Notes: generated by a model from the sequence alone, not told the origin. A stretch of 12,823 bases of DNA from Dehalococcoidales bacterium (GCA_023135135.1 JAGLTT010000008.1:1-12823), one strand, 5' to 3'. Shown: positions 1 to 6,896, counted from the first letter of the stretch. Numbers and translations: made by a program.

Positions 1-1157
1 GTGCCCCTTGTCATGTTATTAATTCCGTTTTCTATATCGGACTCGGTGACTTCGATTTTCTCCGTCTCGGCAACCTTGCTCATGACCAGAGAGGCGGCCA
101 CGTTTTTGGTCGCCACCGGTCGCAGTTCTTCACGTAGTTGCTCTGCGGTCTTGTTGATACTTTGCAGGTATTCGTCCATACCCCGCCCGGACATCTGAAG
201 TTGCCTTACCTGTTCGTTGAGAATACGGTTGATTTCCAGTTCCACCAGGACCGGCGGGTATTCCACCTTGGACTGTTCGATGGCGGTATTAATTACCTTT
301 TCCTCGAAGTCCATCCTGACACGCTCCTCACCTCTTGCCTGTAAACTTTTCACTACTTCCTCGCGGAGCGTATCCACCGTCTTGAAGTCCGGAGAGACCT
401 GTCCGGCTAACTCGTCATTGAGTTCGGGGAGCTTTTCTTCCTTGATTTCGGATAATTTTACTTTAAAATGGCCTTCCTTCCCGGCTACCTTGTCATTGGG
501 ATAGTCTTCCGGAAAGCTCAGGGTGAATTCCTTTTCCTCTTCTTTCTTCATACCGACTATCTGGTCGGAAAATCCCGGTGCCGGGGACATCAGGTCTTTC
601 AGAACCTGAATCTGGGCCCCTACTTTCTGAACGTAAGGTTTTTCATCGACCATGCCGTTAATGTCGATAATGGCCAGGTCGTTATAGTCCAGAGGCCTGT
701 CAACGGGCTCCCAGGTGGCGTACTGGTGGCGCAGGTCTTCTATTACGGCATTGATATTCTCATCCGTTATGTCAACCGGTTCCGGTGTCACCCTGATACT
801 CCCGTAGTCCCCCAGCTCTACGGAGGGTGACAGAGGCACAACCGCCTTGAAGATTAACGGGTCGTTCTGGGTTATCTCCAAGTCCGGCTGGGCAAAGGGT
901 TCTATTTCCTGCTCCTTAAGGGCTTGCTCGTAGGCCTGGGGAAGCATGCGGTCGAGCGCCTCTTCGAGGAGTCGCGGTTTTCCCAGGTGGTGTTCCACCA
1001 CCTCGCGCGGGGCTTTACCCTTACGAAAACCGGGGATGTTGGCTTTTTGCGCCAGGTGCCGGTAGGCGTCCTGCAGTGATGTTTCCATTTCGGCAGGCTC
1101 CATCTCGACGGTTATGTATGCCTGGCGGTTCTCTTCTTTCTCTTTGGTTACTTTCAA
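1..1157 (-). CDS. tig: Trigger factor (ribosome-associated chaperone), C-terminus cut by window edge
   Basis: Trigger factor binds the ribosome at the exit tunnel and shields nascent chains. Reading the minus strand from a TTG at 1157 gives 385 complete codons, open to the left edge. The N-terminal ribosome-binding signature GFRKGKAP lies at residues 43-50, the family's normal position. A FKBP-like PPIase domain follows at roughly 150-240 (PGFSDQIVGM, then FPEDYPND and LAGKE-like VAGKEGHF), and then the helical C-terminal domain. The family is usually about 430-450 residues, so some 50 residues are missing only because the window ends. The TTG start is chosen because GGAGG (1162-1166) lies 4 bases upstream and the protein then begins MKVTKEKEENRQ, typical of the family. 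It starts 15 bases after aspS and is probably cotranscribed with it. Confidence 0.96.
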   Translation of the reverse strand, partial: MKVTKEKEENRQAYITVEMEPAEMETSLQDAYRHLAQKANIPGFRKGKAPREVVEHHLGKPRLLEEALDRMLPQAYEQALKEQEIEPFAQPDLEITQNDPLIFKAVVPLSPSVELGDYGSIRVTPEPVDITDENINAVIEDLRHQYATWEPVDRPLDYNDLAIIDINGMVDEKPYVQKVGAQIQVLKDLMSPAPGFSDQIVGMKKEEEKEFTLSFPEDYPNDKVAGKEGHFKVKLSEIKEEKLPELNDELAGQVSPDFKTVDTLREEVVKSLQARGEERVRMDFEEKVINTAIEQSKVEYPPVLVELEINRILNEQVRQLQMSGRGMDEYLQSINKTAEQLREELRPVATKNVAASLVMSKVAETEKIEVTESDIENGINNMTRG

Positions 1158-1172
1158 ATTTCCTCCAAATAG

Positions 1173-2969
1173 CTACTCTTCTTCCTGCAAACGAATGTGT
1201 AATTCAGCCAGTTGCTCTTCGGTAACCGGCGAGGGTGCGTTAAAGGTCAAATCCACGGCGCTCTGCGTCTTGGGGAAGGCGATAACCTCCCTGATGTTCT
1301 CCTCTCCGGTCAGGACCATCATCAAACGGTCGATACCGGCGCCGAGGCCCCCGTGAGGAGGCGCCCCGAAGTTGAAGGCTTCCAGCATGTGCCCGAAAAG
1401 ACTATCAATGCTTTCGTCGTCATAGCCGAGTATTTTCAATATCTTTTCCTGTAGTTCAGCCCGGTGGATTCTGATGCTGCCGCTGGCAAGTTCGTAACCG
1501 TTGCACACCAGGTCGTAATTATTGCCGCGCACCCTGTCCGGGGTGCTGTCCAGGAGGGGAATATCCTCGTCCTTCGGGCTGGTGAAGGGGTTATTGGCGG
1601 CCTCCCAGCCCCCAGTTTCATCATTTCTGACGATAAGCGGGAAATCATAGATAAAGGCGAAGGCGAGAACATCAGGTTCGGATAGCTTGAGACGGCGTGC
1701 CATTTCGCGGCGGAGCGTGTCCAGCGCCGGATATATTTTCTCCGGTTCGCCGGCCACGATGAGCAGCAGGTCTCCTTTAGCTGCCCCGCACCGTCCGGCC
1801 ATTTCTTTTATCTGGTCGAGGGTCAAGAATTTCGCGGCTACGGACTTCACTTCATCCAGAGTCAGGCTGTCCAGTCCACTCCCCTTACTGCCCAGTGAGA
1901 TAGTAAGCAAGCCTTTAGCGCCTACGCCGAGCACCAGTTTGTTCAGTTCGTCCAGCTGGTGGCGACTGTACTCGCCGCAGCCGGGAGTGTTGATTCCTTT
2001 TACTTTGCCTCCGTTATCTATAGCCGTCCGGAAAATGGCGAAGTCGGTCTGCGCGGCGATATCGGTAAGGTCGGATATTTCCAGTCCGTAGCGCAGGTCC
2101 GGTTTGTCCGACCCGTAGCGTTCCATGGCCTCGGCATAGGTCATCTTCGGGAACGGTTTTATTAACTTGATTTTGGGCTTTATGGTCTCGGCCAGTGAAG
2201 TGTAAAGCTCCTCGATTAGTTCGAGGATATCATCCTGCGTGATGAAGCTCATCTCAAGGTCGAGCTGAGTGTGTTCCGGCTGGCGGTCGGCGCGGTTGTC
2301 CTCGTCCCGGAAGCAGCGGGCAAGCTGGTAGTATTTATCGAGCCCGGCTACCATCAATAACTGCTTGATTTGCTGTGGAGACTGGGGCAGGGCGTAGAAC
2401 TTGCCGGGATTGAGGCGACTGGGCACCAGGTAGTCGCGCGCGCCTTCCGGTGTGCTTTTTACGAATATAGGCGTTTCCACCTCGACGAACCCTCTAGCAT
2501 CCAGGAAATCGCGAATGAACCTGACAACCCGATGGCGCAAGAGAAGGTTTTCTTTCATGCGGGGTCGCCGCAGGTCAAGGTAGCGGTACTTCAGGCGCAG
2601 GTTTTCATCGACCTCCACTTCTTCATTGATGTAAAAGGGAGGCGTTTTGGACGTATTAAGTATCTCGGTATCCTTGACTATCACCTCGATATCGCCGGTG
2701 GGTATCCTGGAATTCTCGGTGCCCGCCGGACGCGCTGCCACCTCGCCCGTAACCGTGATGACGTATTCGTTGCGCATCTCTTCGGCGGTTTTCAGGCCTG
2801 ACGGTGAGATTTCCGGGTTGAATACCGTTTGAACGAACCCGTCCCGGTCCCGCAGGTCGATGAAAATAAGCCCGCCGTGGTCGCGCCTGCGATTCACCCA
2901 GCCGGCCAGGGATACTTCACTGCCGATGTGTTCTTTTCTTAATTCACCGCAGGAATGAGTCCTGAGCAA
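1173..2969 (-). CDS. aspS: Aspartyl-tRNA synthetase, bacterial type, probably non-discriminating
   Basis: This class II synthetase charges tRNA-Asp with aspartate. It has 598 residues, a normal length for the bacterial type. An N-terminal OB-fold anticodon-binding domain covers about 1-105 (GWVNRRRDHGG at 24-34). The catalytic core carries motif 2 near 219-238 (CFRDEDNRADRQPEHTQLD), and motif 3 GLGAGIDRL at 541-549. The bacterial GAD insertion lies at about 290-400. Residue 31 is His and residue 83 is Gly. As I recall, these are the states found in non-discriminating AspRS, which also makes Asp-tRNA-Asn for the GatCAB amidotransferase, whereas E. coli has Leu at 31. The start is TTG at 2969: AGGAG (2976-2980) sits 6 bases upstream and the protein starts MLRTHSCGELR as expected. 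tig follows 15 bases downstream. Confidence 0.97.
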   Translation of the reverse strand: MLRTHSCGELRKEHIGSEVSLAGWVNRRRDHGGLIFIDLRDRDGFVQTVFNPEISPSGLKTAEEMRNEYVITVTGEVAARPAGTENSRIPTGDIEVIVKDTEILNTSKTPPFYINEEVEVDENLRLKYRYLDLRRPRMKENLLLRHRVVRFIRDFLDARGFVEVETPIFVKSTPEGARDYLVPSRLNPGKFYALPQSPQQIKQLLMVAGLDKYYQLARCFRDEDNRADRQPEHTQLDLEMSFITQDDILELIEELYTSLAETIKPKIKLIKPFPKMTYAEAMERYGSDKPDLRYGLEISDLTDIAAQTDFAIFRTAIDNGGKVKGINTPGCGEYSRHQLDELNKLVLGVGAKGLLTISLGSKGSGLDSLTLDEVKSVAAKFLTLDQIKEMAGRCGAAKGDLLLIVAGEPEKIYPALDTLRREMARRLKLSEPDVLAFAFIYDFPLIVRNDETGGWEAANNPFTSPKDEDIPLLDSTPDRVRGNNYDLVCNGYELASGSIRIHRAELQEKILKILGYDDESIDSLFGHMLEAFNFGAPPHGGLGAGIDRLMMVLTGEENIREVIAFPKTQSAVDLTFNAPSPVTEEQLAELHIRLQEEE

Positions 2970-3001
2970 ATGCGTCTCCTGTATATACTACTTTACTTTT
3001 G

Positions 3002-3030
3002 ATTATAGCTTATACAGGTAGGCGCTTCAA
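3002..3030 (-). promoter_or_regulatory. Candidate sigma70-type promoter of aspS-tig
   Basis: On the minus strand, TTGAAG (3025-3030) and a perfect TATAAT (3002-3007) are separated by 17 bases, about 22 bases before the aspS Shine-Dalgarno. Seen in sequence; promoter activity is inferred. Confidence 0.65.
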
Positions 3031-3032
3031 CA

Positions 3033-3057
3033 TAAATACACTTATCTGTTGTATTTA
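3033..3057. promoter_or_regulatory. Inverted repeat in the aspS / homocysteine operon divergent region (candidate operator)
   Basis: TAAATACA (3033-3040) and TGTATTTA (3050-3057) form perfect 8-base arms around a 9-base centre. The right arm overlaps the candidate -35 box of the plus-strand operon, and the left arm begins 3 bases beyond the aspS -35. This suits a dimeric repressor site. AT-rich hairpins of this size also occur by chance, and no regulator gene is present in the window. Confidence 0.4.
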
Positions 3058-3077
3058 GGCGTCGGCTCTGCTACAAT
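3049..3077 (+). promoter_or_regulatory. Candidate promoter of the homocysteine biosynthesis operon
   Basis: TTGTAT (3049-3054) and TACAAT (3072-3077) are 17 bases apart. The -10 matches 5 of 6 consensus bases, the -35 only 3 of 6, so an activator or repressor contact may matter. The start codon lies about 50 bases downstream of the -10 box. Confidence 0.5.
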
Positions 3078-3127
3078 GTTATGTAATCCCGCCAATAATC
3101 GTTCATGGGGAAAAGGGGAACAGTTTA

Positions 3128-4336
3128 GTGGCCAGGACTATCGCGGAGATAAACGAGAAAATTAAAGCAGGCAAGGCCGTCGTCTTCACTGCCGAAGAGG
3201 TAATCGCCGTTGCCCGGGAAAAAGGCGTCAAAAAAGCCGCCCAGGAAGTAGACGTGGTCACCACGGGCACTTTCGGTATTATGTGTTCCTCCGGAGCCTA
3301 CTTCAATATCGGGCACTCCACGCCGCGTCTTAAGCTGGGTGGTGGCCGTGCTTACCTGAATGATGTCCCCGCTTATACCGGGCTGGGGGCCGCTGACCTG
3401 TTCATGGGGGCTAATGCCCTGCCCGATGACGACCCGAGAAACAGGATACATCCCGGCGAGTTTAACTACGGCGGGGGTCATGTTATCGAAGAGCTGGTGG
3501 CCGGCAAGGATGTCCGGCTGGCAGCCACGGCTTACGGTACGGACTGCTATCCGCGCAAGCGACTGGAGACCTTGATTAATATCAAAGACCTTAACGAGGC
3601 GGTGCTTTTTAATGTCAGGAACGCCTACCAGAACTATAACGTGGCCGTGAACCTTTCGGATAAGACAATCTATACTTACATGGGCGTGCTAAAGCCCCAC
3701 CTGGGTAATGCCAACTATAGTTCGGCGGGGCAGCTGTCGCCGCTGTTCAACGACCCCTATTACAGGACTATCGGCATCGGTACGAAGATATTTCTCGGGG
3801 GAGGCATCGGTTTCGTCGCCTGGCAGGGCACCCAGCACAATCCCGGCGTACCCCGCACCGAAAAGGGAATACCTAAAGAAGGTGCCGGCACGCTGGCGGT
3901 TATCGGGGACCTCAAGCAGATGAGCCCGCGCTGGCTGATGGGCAGCAGTGTGCTCGGTTACGGGTGCAGCCTGACCGTAGGCGTCGGGGTGCCGATTCCC
4001 ATACTGTCCGAGGAAATGCTGGAATATACCGCCGTAACCGATGCGGATATCTACGCACCGGTTATAGATTACTCGGATGCTTTTCCTAATAATAAACCGG
4101 ATATCCTGGCCGAGGTCACCTACGCCGAGCTAAAGAGCGGCAGGATAAAGGTCAAAGGAAAAGACGTGCCTACCGCTTCCCGCTCCAGCTATCCGAGGGC
4201 GGTGGAAATAGCCACCACACTCAAGGAGTGGATACGAACAGGCAAATTTTTACTCACGGAGTCGGTGCAGCCGTTGCCCGGCGCGGAGTCCGGCGCGGTC
4301 ATCAAGCCGCTCAACGAACGACCTATCGAGTATTAA
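3128..4336 (+). CDS. Homocysteine biosynthesis protein, HcyBio (DUF39 / COG1900) family
   Basis: The 402-residue protein matches the family shown in methanogens (Methanosarcina MA1821) to be needed for making homocysteine from aspartate semialdehyde and sulfide. It is cytoplasmic, with no signal or membrane segment. Recognisable parts are the N-terminal EINEKIKAGKAVVFTAEE, then VVTTGTFGIMCSSGAYFN with Cys53, GTDCYPRKR with Cys140, and GYGCSLTVGVGVPIP with Cys280. Conserved cysteines are reported as essential in this family, and Cys53 and Cys140 are the best candidates here. The start is GTG at 3128, with GGGG (3115-3118) 9 bases upstream. The NIL-ferredoxin partner follows 17 bases after the stop. 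It has no C-terminal CBS pair or fused ferredoxin; the ferredoxin part is a separate gene. Reaction details rest on the family, not on this sequence. Confidence 0.92.
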   Translation: MARTIAEINEKIKAGKAVVFTAEEVIAVAREKGVKKAAQEVDVVTTGTFGIMCSSGAYFNIGHSTPRLKLGGGRAYLNDVPAYTGLGAADLFMGANALPDDDPRNRIHPGEFNYGGGHVIEELVAGKDVRLAATAYGTDCYPRKRLETLINIKDLNEAVLFNVRNAYQNYNVAVNLSDKTIYTYMGVLKPHLGNANYSSAGQLSPLFNDPYYRTIGIGTKIFLGGGIGFVAWQGTQHNPGVPRTEKGIPKEGAGTLAVIGDLKQMSPRWLMGSSVLGYGCSLTVGVGVPIPILSEEMLEYTAVTDADIYAPVIDYSDAFPNNKPDILAEVTYAELKSGRIKVKGKDVPTASRSSYPRAVEIATTLKEWIRTGKFLLTESVQPLPGAESGAVIKPLNERPIEY

Positions 4337-4353
4337 CTGGAGAATTAAAATAA

Positions 4354-4764
4354 ATGACTGTTTCGAAAAGAATCGTATTGCGTTTTCCCAGGCGACTGGT
4401 AGAGCGACCGATAGTATATCGTCTGGTCAAGGACTACGACCTTGAATTCAATATTCTCAAGGCTTCGATTACTCCTGAAGAGGAAGGGCTGCTGGTGCTG
4501 GAGCTTAAGGGAGACCAGAAGGAGTACGATAAAGGGATTAAATTCCTGATTAAAGCCGGTGTGAAAATCCAGTCCCTCAGTCAGGACGTGACACGCAACG
4601 AGGAAAGGTGTACCAGTTGCGGCGCCTGTATTACCGTCTGCCCTACCGGCGCTTTCAGCCTTGACCCGAAAACGAGGGAAGTACTGTTCGATAATGAGAA
4701 ATGCATCGCCTGCGGACTCTGTATTCCCGCCTGCCCGCCGCGTGCCATGGAAGTGCATTTTTAG
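4354..4764 (+). CDS. NIL domain plus 2[4Fe-4S] ferredoxin protein, partner of HcyBio
   Basis: This 136-residue protein joins an N-terminal NIL domain (about 1-78, beginning KRIVLRFPRRLVERPIVYRL) to a bacterial ferredoxin domain. The NIL fold also occurs at the C-terminus of methionine ABC transporter ATPases. Two complete cluster motifs are present: C86-C89-C92-C96 followed by Pro, and C117-C120-C123-C127 followed by Pro, predicting two [4Fe-4S] clusters. It corresponds to Methanosarcina MA1822, which works with the DUF39 protein and is thought to supply electrons or help sulfur transfer. It lies between the HcyBio gene (17-base gap) and the UPF0280 gene (3-base gap). ATG at 4354 has GGAG (4339-4342) 11 bases upstream, a rather long spacing. 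No membrane segment is seen. Confidence 0.93.
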   Translation: MTVSKRIVLRFPRRLVERPIVYRLVKDYDLEFNILKASITPEEEGLLVLELKGDQKEYDKGIKFLIKAGVKIQSLSQDVTRNEERCTSCGACITVCPTGAFSLDPKTREVLFDNEKCIACGLCIPACPPRAMEVHF

Positions 4765-4767
4765 TAC

Positions 4768-5508
4768 GTGAAAGAGGATACCTATCAGCCGAGAACTTAC
4801 CGGCACTGGATTGAAAGTAAAGACCTGATACCGTTCGACGTAACGGTTAAAGAGACCGATTTATACATCCGTGCCTCCTCCAACCTGCAGAGAAAAGCCC
4901 ATCGCCTGGTGCTGAAATACCGCCGTCAGCTTGAGGATTATATCAAGCGCAACCCTGCCTTTGCCGCGTCACTTGAGCCCCTCCCCGTCTCGGAGGACGC
5001 CCCGGTAATCGCCAGCCAGATGGCGGCGGCGGCGCTTAAGGCCGGCGTCGGGCCGATGGCGGCGGTGGCTGGAGCCATCGCGGAGTGTGTCGGCCGGGAG
5101 TTACTGGAATTTTCACCGGAGATAATCGTGGAAAACGGGGGCGATATCTATCTTAAAATCCTCAGGAAAAGGATGGTCGGGATATTCGCCGGGGACTCGC
5201 TGTTGACGGGGAAAATCGGCCTTGAAATAGAACCCGAGGATACTCCCTTGGGAATCTGTACGTCATCGGGAACGGTGGGTCATTCGCTAAGCTATGGCAG
5301 GCCCGATGCCGTGGTAGCGCTTTCCGCTTCTACAGCCCTGGCCGATGCCGCGGCTACGGCTATCGGCAATCGGGTCAATCAGTCCACTGATATCGATGCC
5401 GCCATTGAATACGGCCGGAACATCGATGGCTTGAAAGGCATCGTCATTATCGTGGGCAAAAGCGTTGGTGCCTGGGGAGACGTTAAACTATGTGAAACGT
5501 CCGTCTAA
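4768..5508 (+). CDS. UPF0280 / COG2122 family protein (ApbE-like fold), sulfide assimilation accessory
   Basis: The 246-residue protein carries family signatures: VIASQMAAAALKAGVGPMAAVAGAIAE (about 82-108), ENGGDIYLKI (about 122-131), GICTSSGTVGHSLSYGRPDAV (about 165-185) and ALADAAATAIGN. COG2122 proteins are distantly related to the flavin transferase ApbE. In Methanosarcina a COG2122 protein (MA1715) was reported to make sulfide assimilation into homocysteine efficient at low sulfide, and that role fits the position here as third gene of the operon. The exact reaction is not known to me. The start is GTG at 4768, only 3 bases after the preceding stop, with no clear Shine-Dalgarno, so translation is probably coupled to the ferredoxin gene. 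The stop codon lies inside the loop of a candidate terminator hairpin. Confidence 0.88.
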   Translation: MKEDTYQPRTYRHWIESKDLIPFDVTVKETDLYIRASSNLQRKAHRLVLKYRRQLEDYIKRNPAFAASLEPLPVSEDAPVIASQMAAAALKAGVGPMAAVAGAIAECVGRELLEFSPEIIVENGGDIYLKILRKRMVGIFAGDSLLTGKIGLEIEPEDTPLGICTSSGTVGHSLSYGRPDAVVALSASTALADAAATAIGNRVNQSTDIDAAIEYGRNIDGLKGIVIIVGKSVGAWGDVKLCETSV

Positions 5509-5519
5509 AGGGGCGTTTC
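5494..5519. terminator. Candidate terminator hairpin between convergent genes
   Basis: GAAACGTCC (5494-5502) pairs with GGGCGTTTC (5511-5519), giving nine base pairs including one G-U, around an 8-base loop that holds the UPF0280 stop codon. It lies between converging genes and could serve both. Neither side has a strong run of T, so efficiency is uncertain. Confidence 0.5.
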
Positions 5520-5525
5520 CGGTAC

Positions 5526-5828
5526 TTATCTTTCGATATTTAGTTCCAGCTTATTGACGGCACTATCCACACCTTTTAACGGCGAGACCATACCCTCGAT
5601 GGTGTTTTTGATTATCTCCACGGGGAAATAATTGAGCGGAACTTCGGCGCCGTTAAGAGTAATCGTTACCTGCCCCTCATTATCGATGGTAAGTTCCAGG
5701 GTTTTAATTTCACCCGTATCTTTCAGGCTGGAAATAATGCCACCTATGACGTGGTCGAGATAGTTCTCGACAAAGTAGTCGAGGTCGATGGGCATATCGT
5801 TAACGGAAAGGCTTACCTGTCGGGTCAT
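5526..5828 (-). CDS. Conserved-looking hypothetical protein, 100 residues, acidic and soluble
   Basis: I do not recognise this family. The 100-residue product has no signal peptide, membrane segment or cysteine. It reads as a small alpha/beta protein: a strand (QVSLSVNDMPIDL), a helix (YFVENYLDHVIGGIISSLKDTG), two strands (TLELTID, QVTITLNG), a second helix (VEIIKNTIEGMVSPLKG), and a final strand (NKLELNIE). The two halves look similar in layout (strand, then VPLNYF or PIDLDYF, helix), hinting at an internal duplication. ATG at 5828 is supported by AAGGAG (5837-5842) about 8 bases upstream. Codon use and the good ribosome site make it a real gene. It converges on the homocysteine operon, sharing the hairpin at 5494-5519. 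A TATACT at about 5900 may be its -10 box, but no convincing -35 accompanies it. Confidence 0.8.
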   Translation of the reverse strand: MTRQVSLSVNDMPIDLDYFVENYLDHVIGGIISSLKDTGEIKTLELTIDNEGQVTITLNGAEVPLNYFPVEIIKNTIEGMVSPLKGVDSAVNKLELNIER

Positions 5829-5947
5829 TTGTTTTTCTCCTTTTGTTGGTTTGCTTGGTTACATGTCAGCGCAGTTGTGTGATTTTCTGGCTGGTCGTAA
5901 TAAGTATAACATAGCGGGTTACGGCCTAGCCAGAATTCACTATATGT

Positions 5948-6415
5948 CTAAGAATGCACATGGTGGACGCGGAGCAGTGCCCAGCCGGTGCCGCCGAGAG
6001 CCAGTCCGGTGACAACCATGAAGGCGCCGCTGGCCAGTGCTACCTGAACAAGACCAAAAGCAGCGACTGCCAGGTACAGGTAGTTCTCGAGATTCATCGC
6101 CTGAGCGTAGGATAGATGAGCGGGATTGGTCGGGTCATAACGCTCGCCGGCCAGCAGTTCCTGATAGGTCGGGGCTATATTACGGCGGTGTTCGGCGATG
6201 GTGTCGGCGGCTACCTGCGCAGCATCGATATCGGCTATCAGAGTATATTCATCGGGGTTTTCGGGATCAATAGCCAGGGTAACTTTCTCTATCTCCATCC
6301 TGTCCACGATAAGGTTATTCTTGGCAAACCCCTGACCGATGAATACACCCCCTATCACGATTGATACCAGACCCAGGACCATGACCAGAATTGCCAGACC
6401 TTGTGTAAATTTCAT
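5948..6415 (-). CDS. Hypothetical membrane protein, about three transmembrane segments
   Basis: I recognise no named family. The 155-residue product has an N-terminal hydrophobic segment (about residues 6-27, GLAILVMVLGLVSIVIGGVF), then a polar loop of roughly 80 residues rich in Asp and Glu that includes AGERYDPTNPAHLSYAQAMN. A C-terminal hydrophobic stretch (about 113-149) is long enough for two more segments, and the end is short and His-rich (RVHHVHS). The start is ATG at 6415 with GGAGG (6423-6427) 7 bases upstream; an in-frame GTG at 6418 is possible but only 4 bases from that site. It is divergent from the SHOCT gene, and a perfect palindrome lies between the two. Shared control is plausible. 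The loop probably lies outside the membrane, but topology is not certain. Confidence 0.8.
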   Translation of the reverse strand: MKFTQGLAILVMVLGLVSIVIGGVFIGQGFAKNNLIVDRMEIEKVTLAIDPENPDEYTLIADIDAAQVAADTIAEHRRNIAPTYQELLAGERYDPTNPAHLSYAQAMNLENYLYLAVAAFGLVQVALASGAFMVVTGLALGGTGWALLRVHHVHS

Positions 6416-6448
6416 CACAGTACCTCCCTTCTTGTATTACCTATACAA

Positions 6449-6454
6449 ATTGTA
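6449..6454 (-). promoter_or_regulatory. Candidate -10 box for the membrane protein gene at 5948-6415
   Basis: TACAAT on the minus strand (5 of 6 consensus bases). It would place transcription start near 6442, which puts the centre of the 6475-6492 palindrome at -41.5. No good -35 is seen in its place, as expected for an activator-dependent promoter. Confidence 0.45.
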
Positions 6455-6474
6455 AAAAATATCTGACTTTCTGT

Positions 6475-6492
6475 ATGTGATAATTATCACAT
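6475..6492. promoter_or_regulatory. Perfect 18-bp palindrome, CRP/FNR-type operator candidate
   Basis: ATGTGATAATTATCACAT is a perfect palindrome. It contains TGTGA-N6-TCACA, the consensus half-sites and spacing for CRP-type regulators. It lies in the divergent region between the membrane protein and SHOCT genes and is centred exactly between two candidate -10 boxes. The regulator is not encoded in the window. A different dimeric regulator with a similar site is possible. Confidence 0.65.
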
Positions 6493-6512
6493 CCTTCTCG
6501 GATGATAAGTGT

Positions 6513-6518
6513 TAAGAT
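6513..6518 (+). promoter_or_regulatory. Candidate -10 box for the SHOCT gene
   Basis: TAAGAT (4 of 6 consensus bases). It mirrors the -10 box on the other strand: both begin 29.5 bases from the palindrome centre, which would put the site at -41.5 for a start near 6525. The weak match alone would not justify a call. Confidence 0.35.
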
Positions 6519-6563
6519 TGAGTTTGAAAGGGAATACTTCACAGCATTTTAGGAGGTAACGCC

Positions 6564-6788
6564 ATGTGGTATATGCATGAAGGTATGGGCTGGTGGATGG
6601 CTTTTGGAGGAATATGGATGGTATTTTTCTGGGGTGGTCTTATTGCCCTTATCGTATGGGGAATAAGCAGATTAACCAGAAATAATAGCTCGGGCAGGAA
6701 ACAACATCCGCTGGAAATAGCCAGAGAACGCTACGCCAGGGGCGAGATATCCAGGGAAGAGTTCGAACAGATAAAGAAAGACCTGTAA
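6564..6788 (+). CDS. Small SHOCT-domain membrane protein
   Basis: The 74-residue product has a Trp/Met/Gly-rich N-terminus (MWYMHEGMGWWMAFGG), one transmembrane segment at about residues 12-34, and a basic linker. It ends in a SHOCT domain (about 49-74, PLEIARERYARGEISREEFEQIKKDL). SHOCT domains are short helical oligomerisation modules found at the ends of many membrane proteins; the role of this small form is not established. The start is clear: a perfect AGGAGGT (6551-6557) lies 6 bases before the ATG. It is divergent from the hypothetical membrane protein across the palindrome, and converges on the glutaredoxin-like ORF with a 9-base gap. Small proteins of this type are sometimes annotated as electron transport or RnfE-like proteins without evidence. 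Confidence 0.88.
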   Translation: MWYMHEGMGWWMAFGGIWMVFFWGGLIALIVWGISRLTRNNSSGRKQHPLEIARERYARGEISREEFEQIKKDL

Positions 6789-6797
6789 ACGCCGGTA

Positions 6798-6896
6798 TTA
6801 CTTCTTTTCTTCCGGTGGCAACAGTTCATCCAGCTTGGCGGGATTGAAGCCAATAACAATGTCTCTATCGTCGATGATGATGGCTGGTACTGCCAT
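6798..6896 (-). CDS. Glutaredoxin C-terminal-like microprotein or gene remnant, 32 residues
   Basis: A 32-codon ORF encodes MAVPAIIIDDRDIVIGFNPA followed by KLDELLPPEEKK. This matches the C-terminal part of NrdH/glutaredoxin-like proteins: the cis-Pro loop (VPAIIID), a strand, and GFNPAKLDELL. The N-terminal half with the CxxC redox site is absent, and an in-frame TGA lies 12 bases upstream of the ATG (AGG TGA GGT AAG CAA ATG). Yet the ATG at 6896 has GGTGAGG nearby as a ribosome site, and a TTGACA-type promoter lies upstream. It may be a decayed gene that kept its end, or a translated microprotein. Without the CxxC it cannot act as a normal thiol oxidoreductase. Its stop is 9 bases from the SHOCT stop. 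Confidence 0.5.
   Translation of the reverse strand: MAVPAIIIDDRDIVIGFNPAKLDELLPPEEKK

Noticed and set aside
468..830. A 120-codon plus-strand reading frame over the trigger factor gene.
   Set aside because: The minus strand here encodes a clear trigger factor PPIase and C-terminal region; the plus frame has no likeness to a protein family.
3125..3481. A 118-codon minus-strand reading frame opposite the HcyBio gene.
   Set aside because: It is fully inside a strongly supported gene, has no family likeness, and is a shadow of that gene's codon bias.
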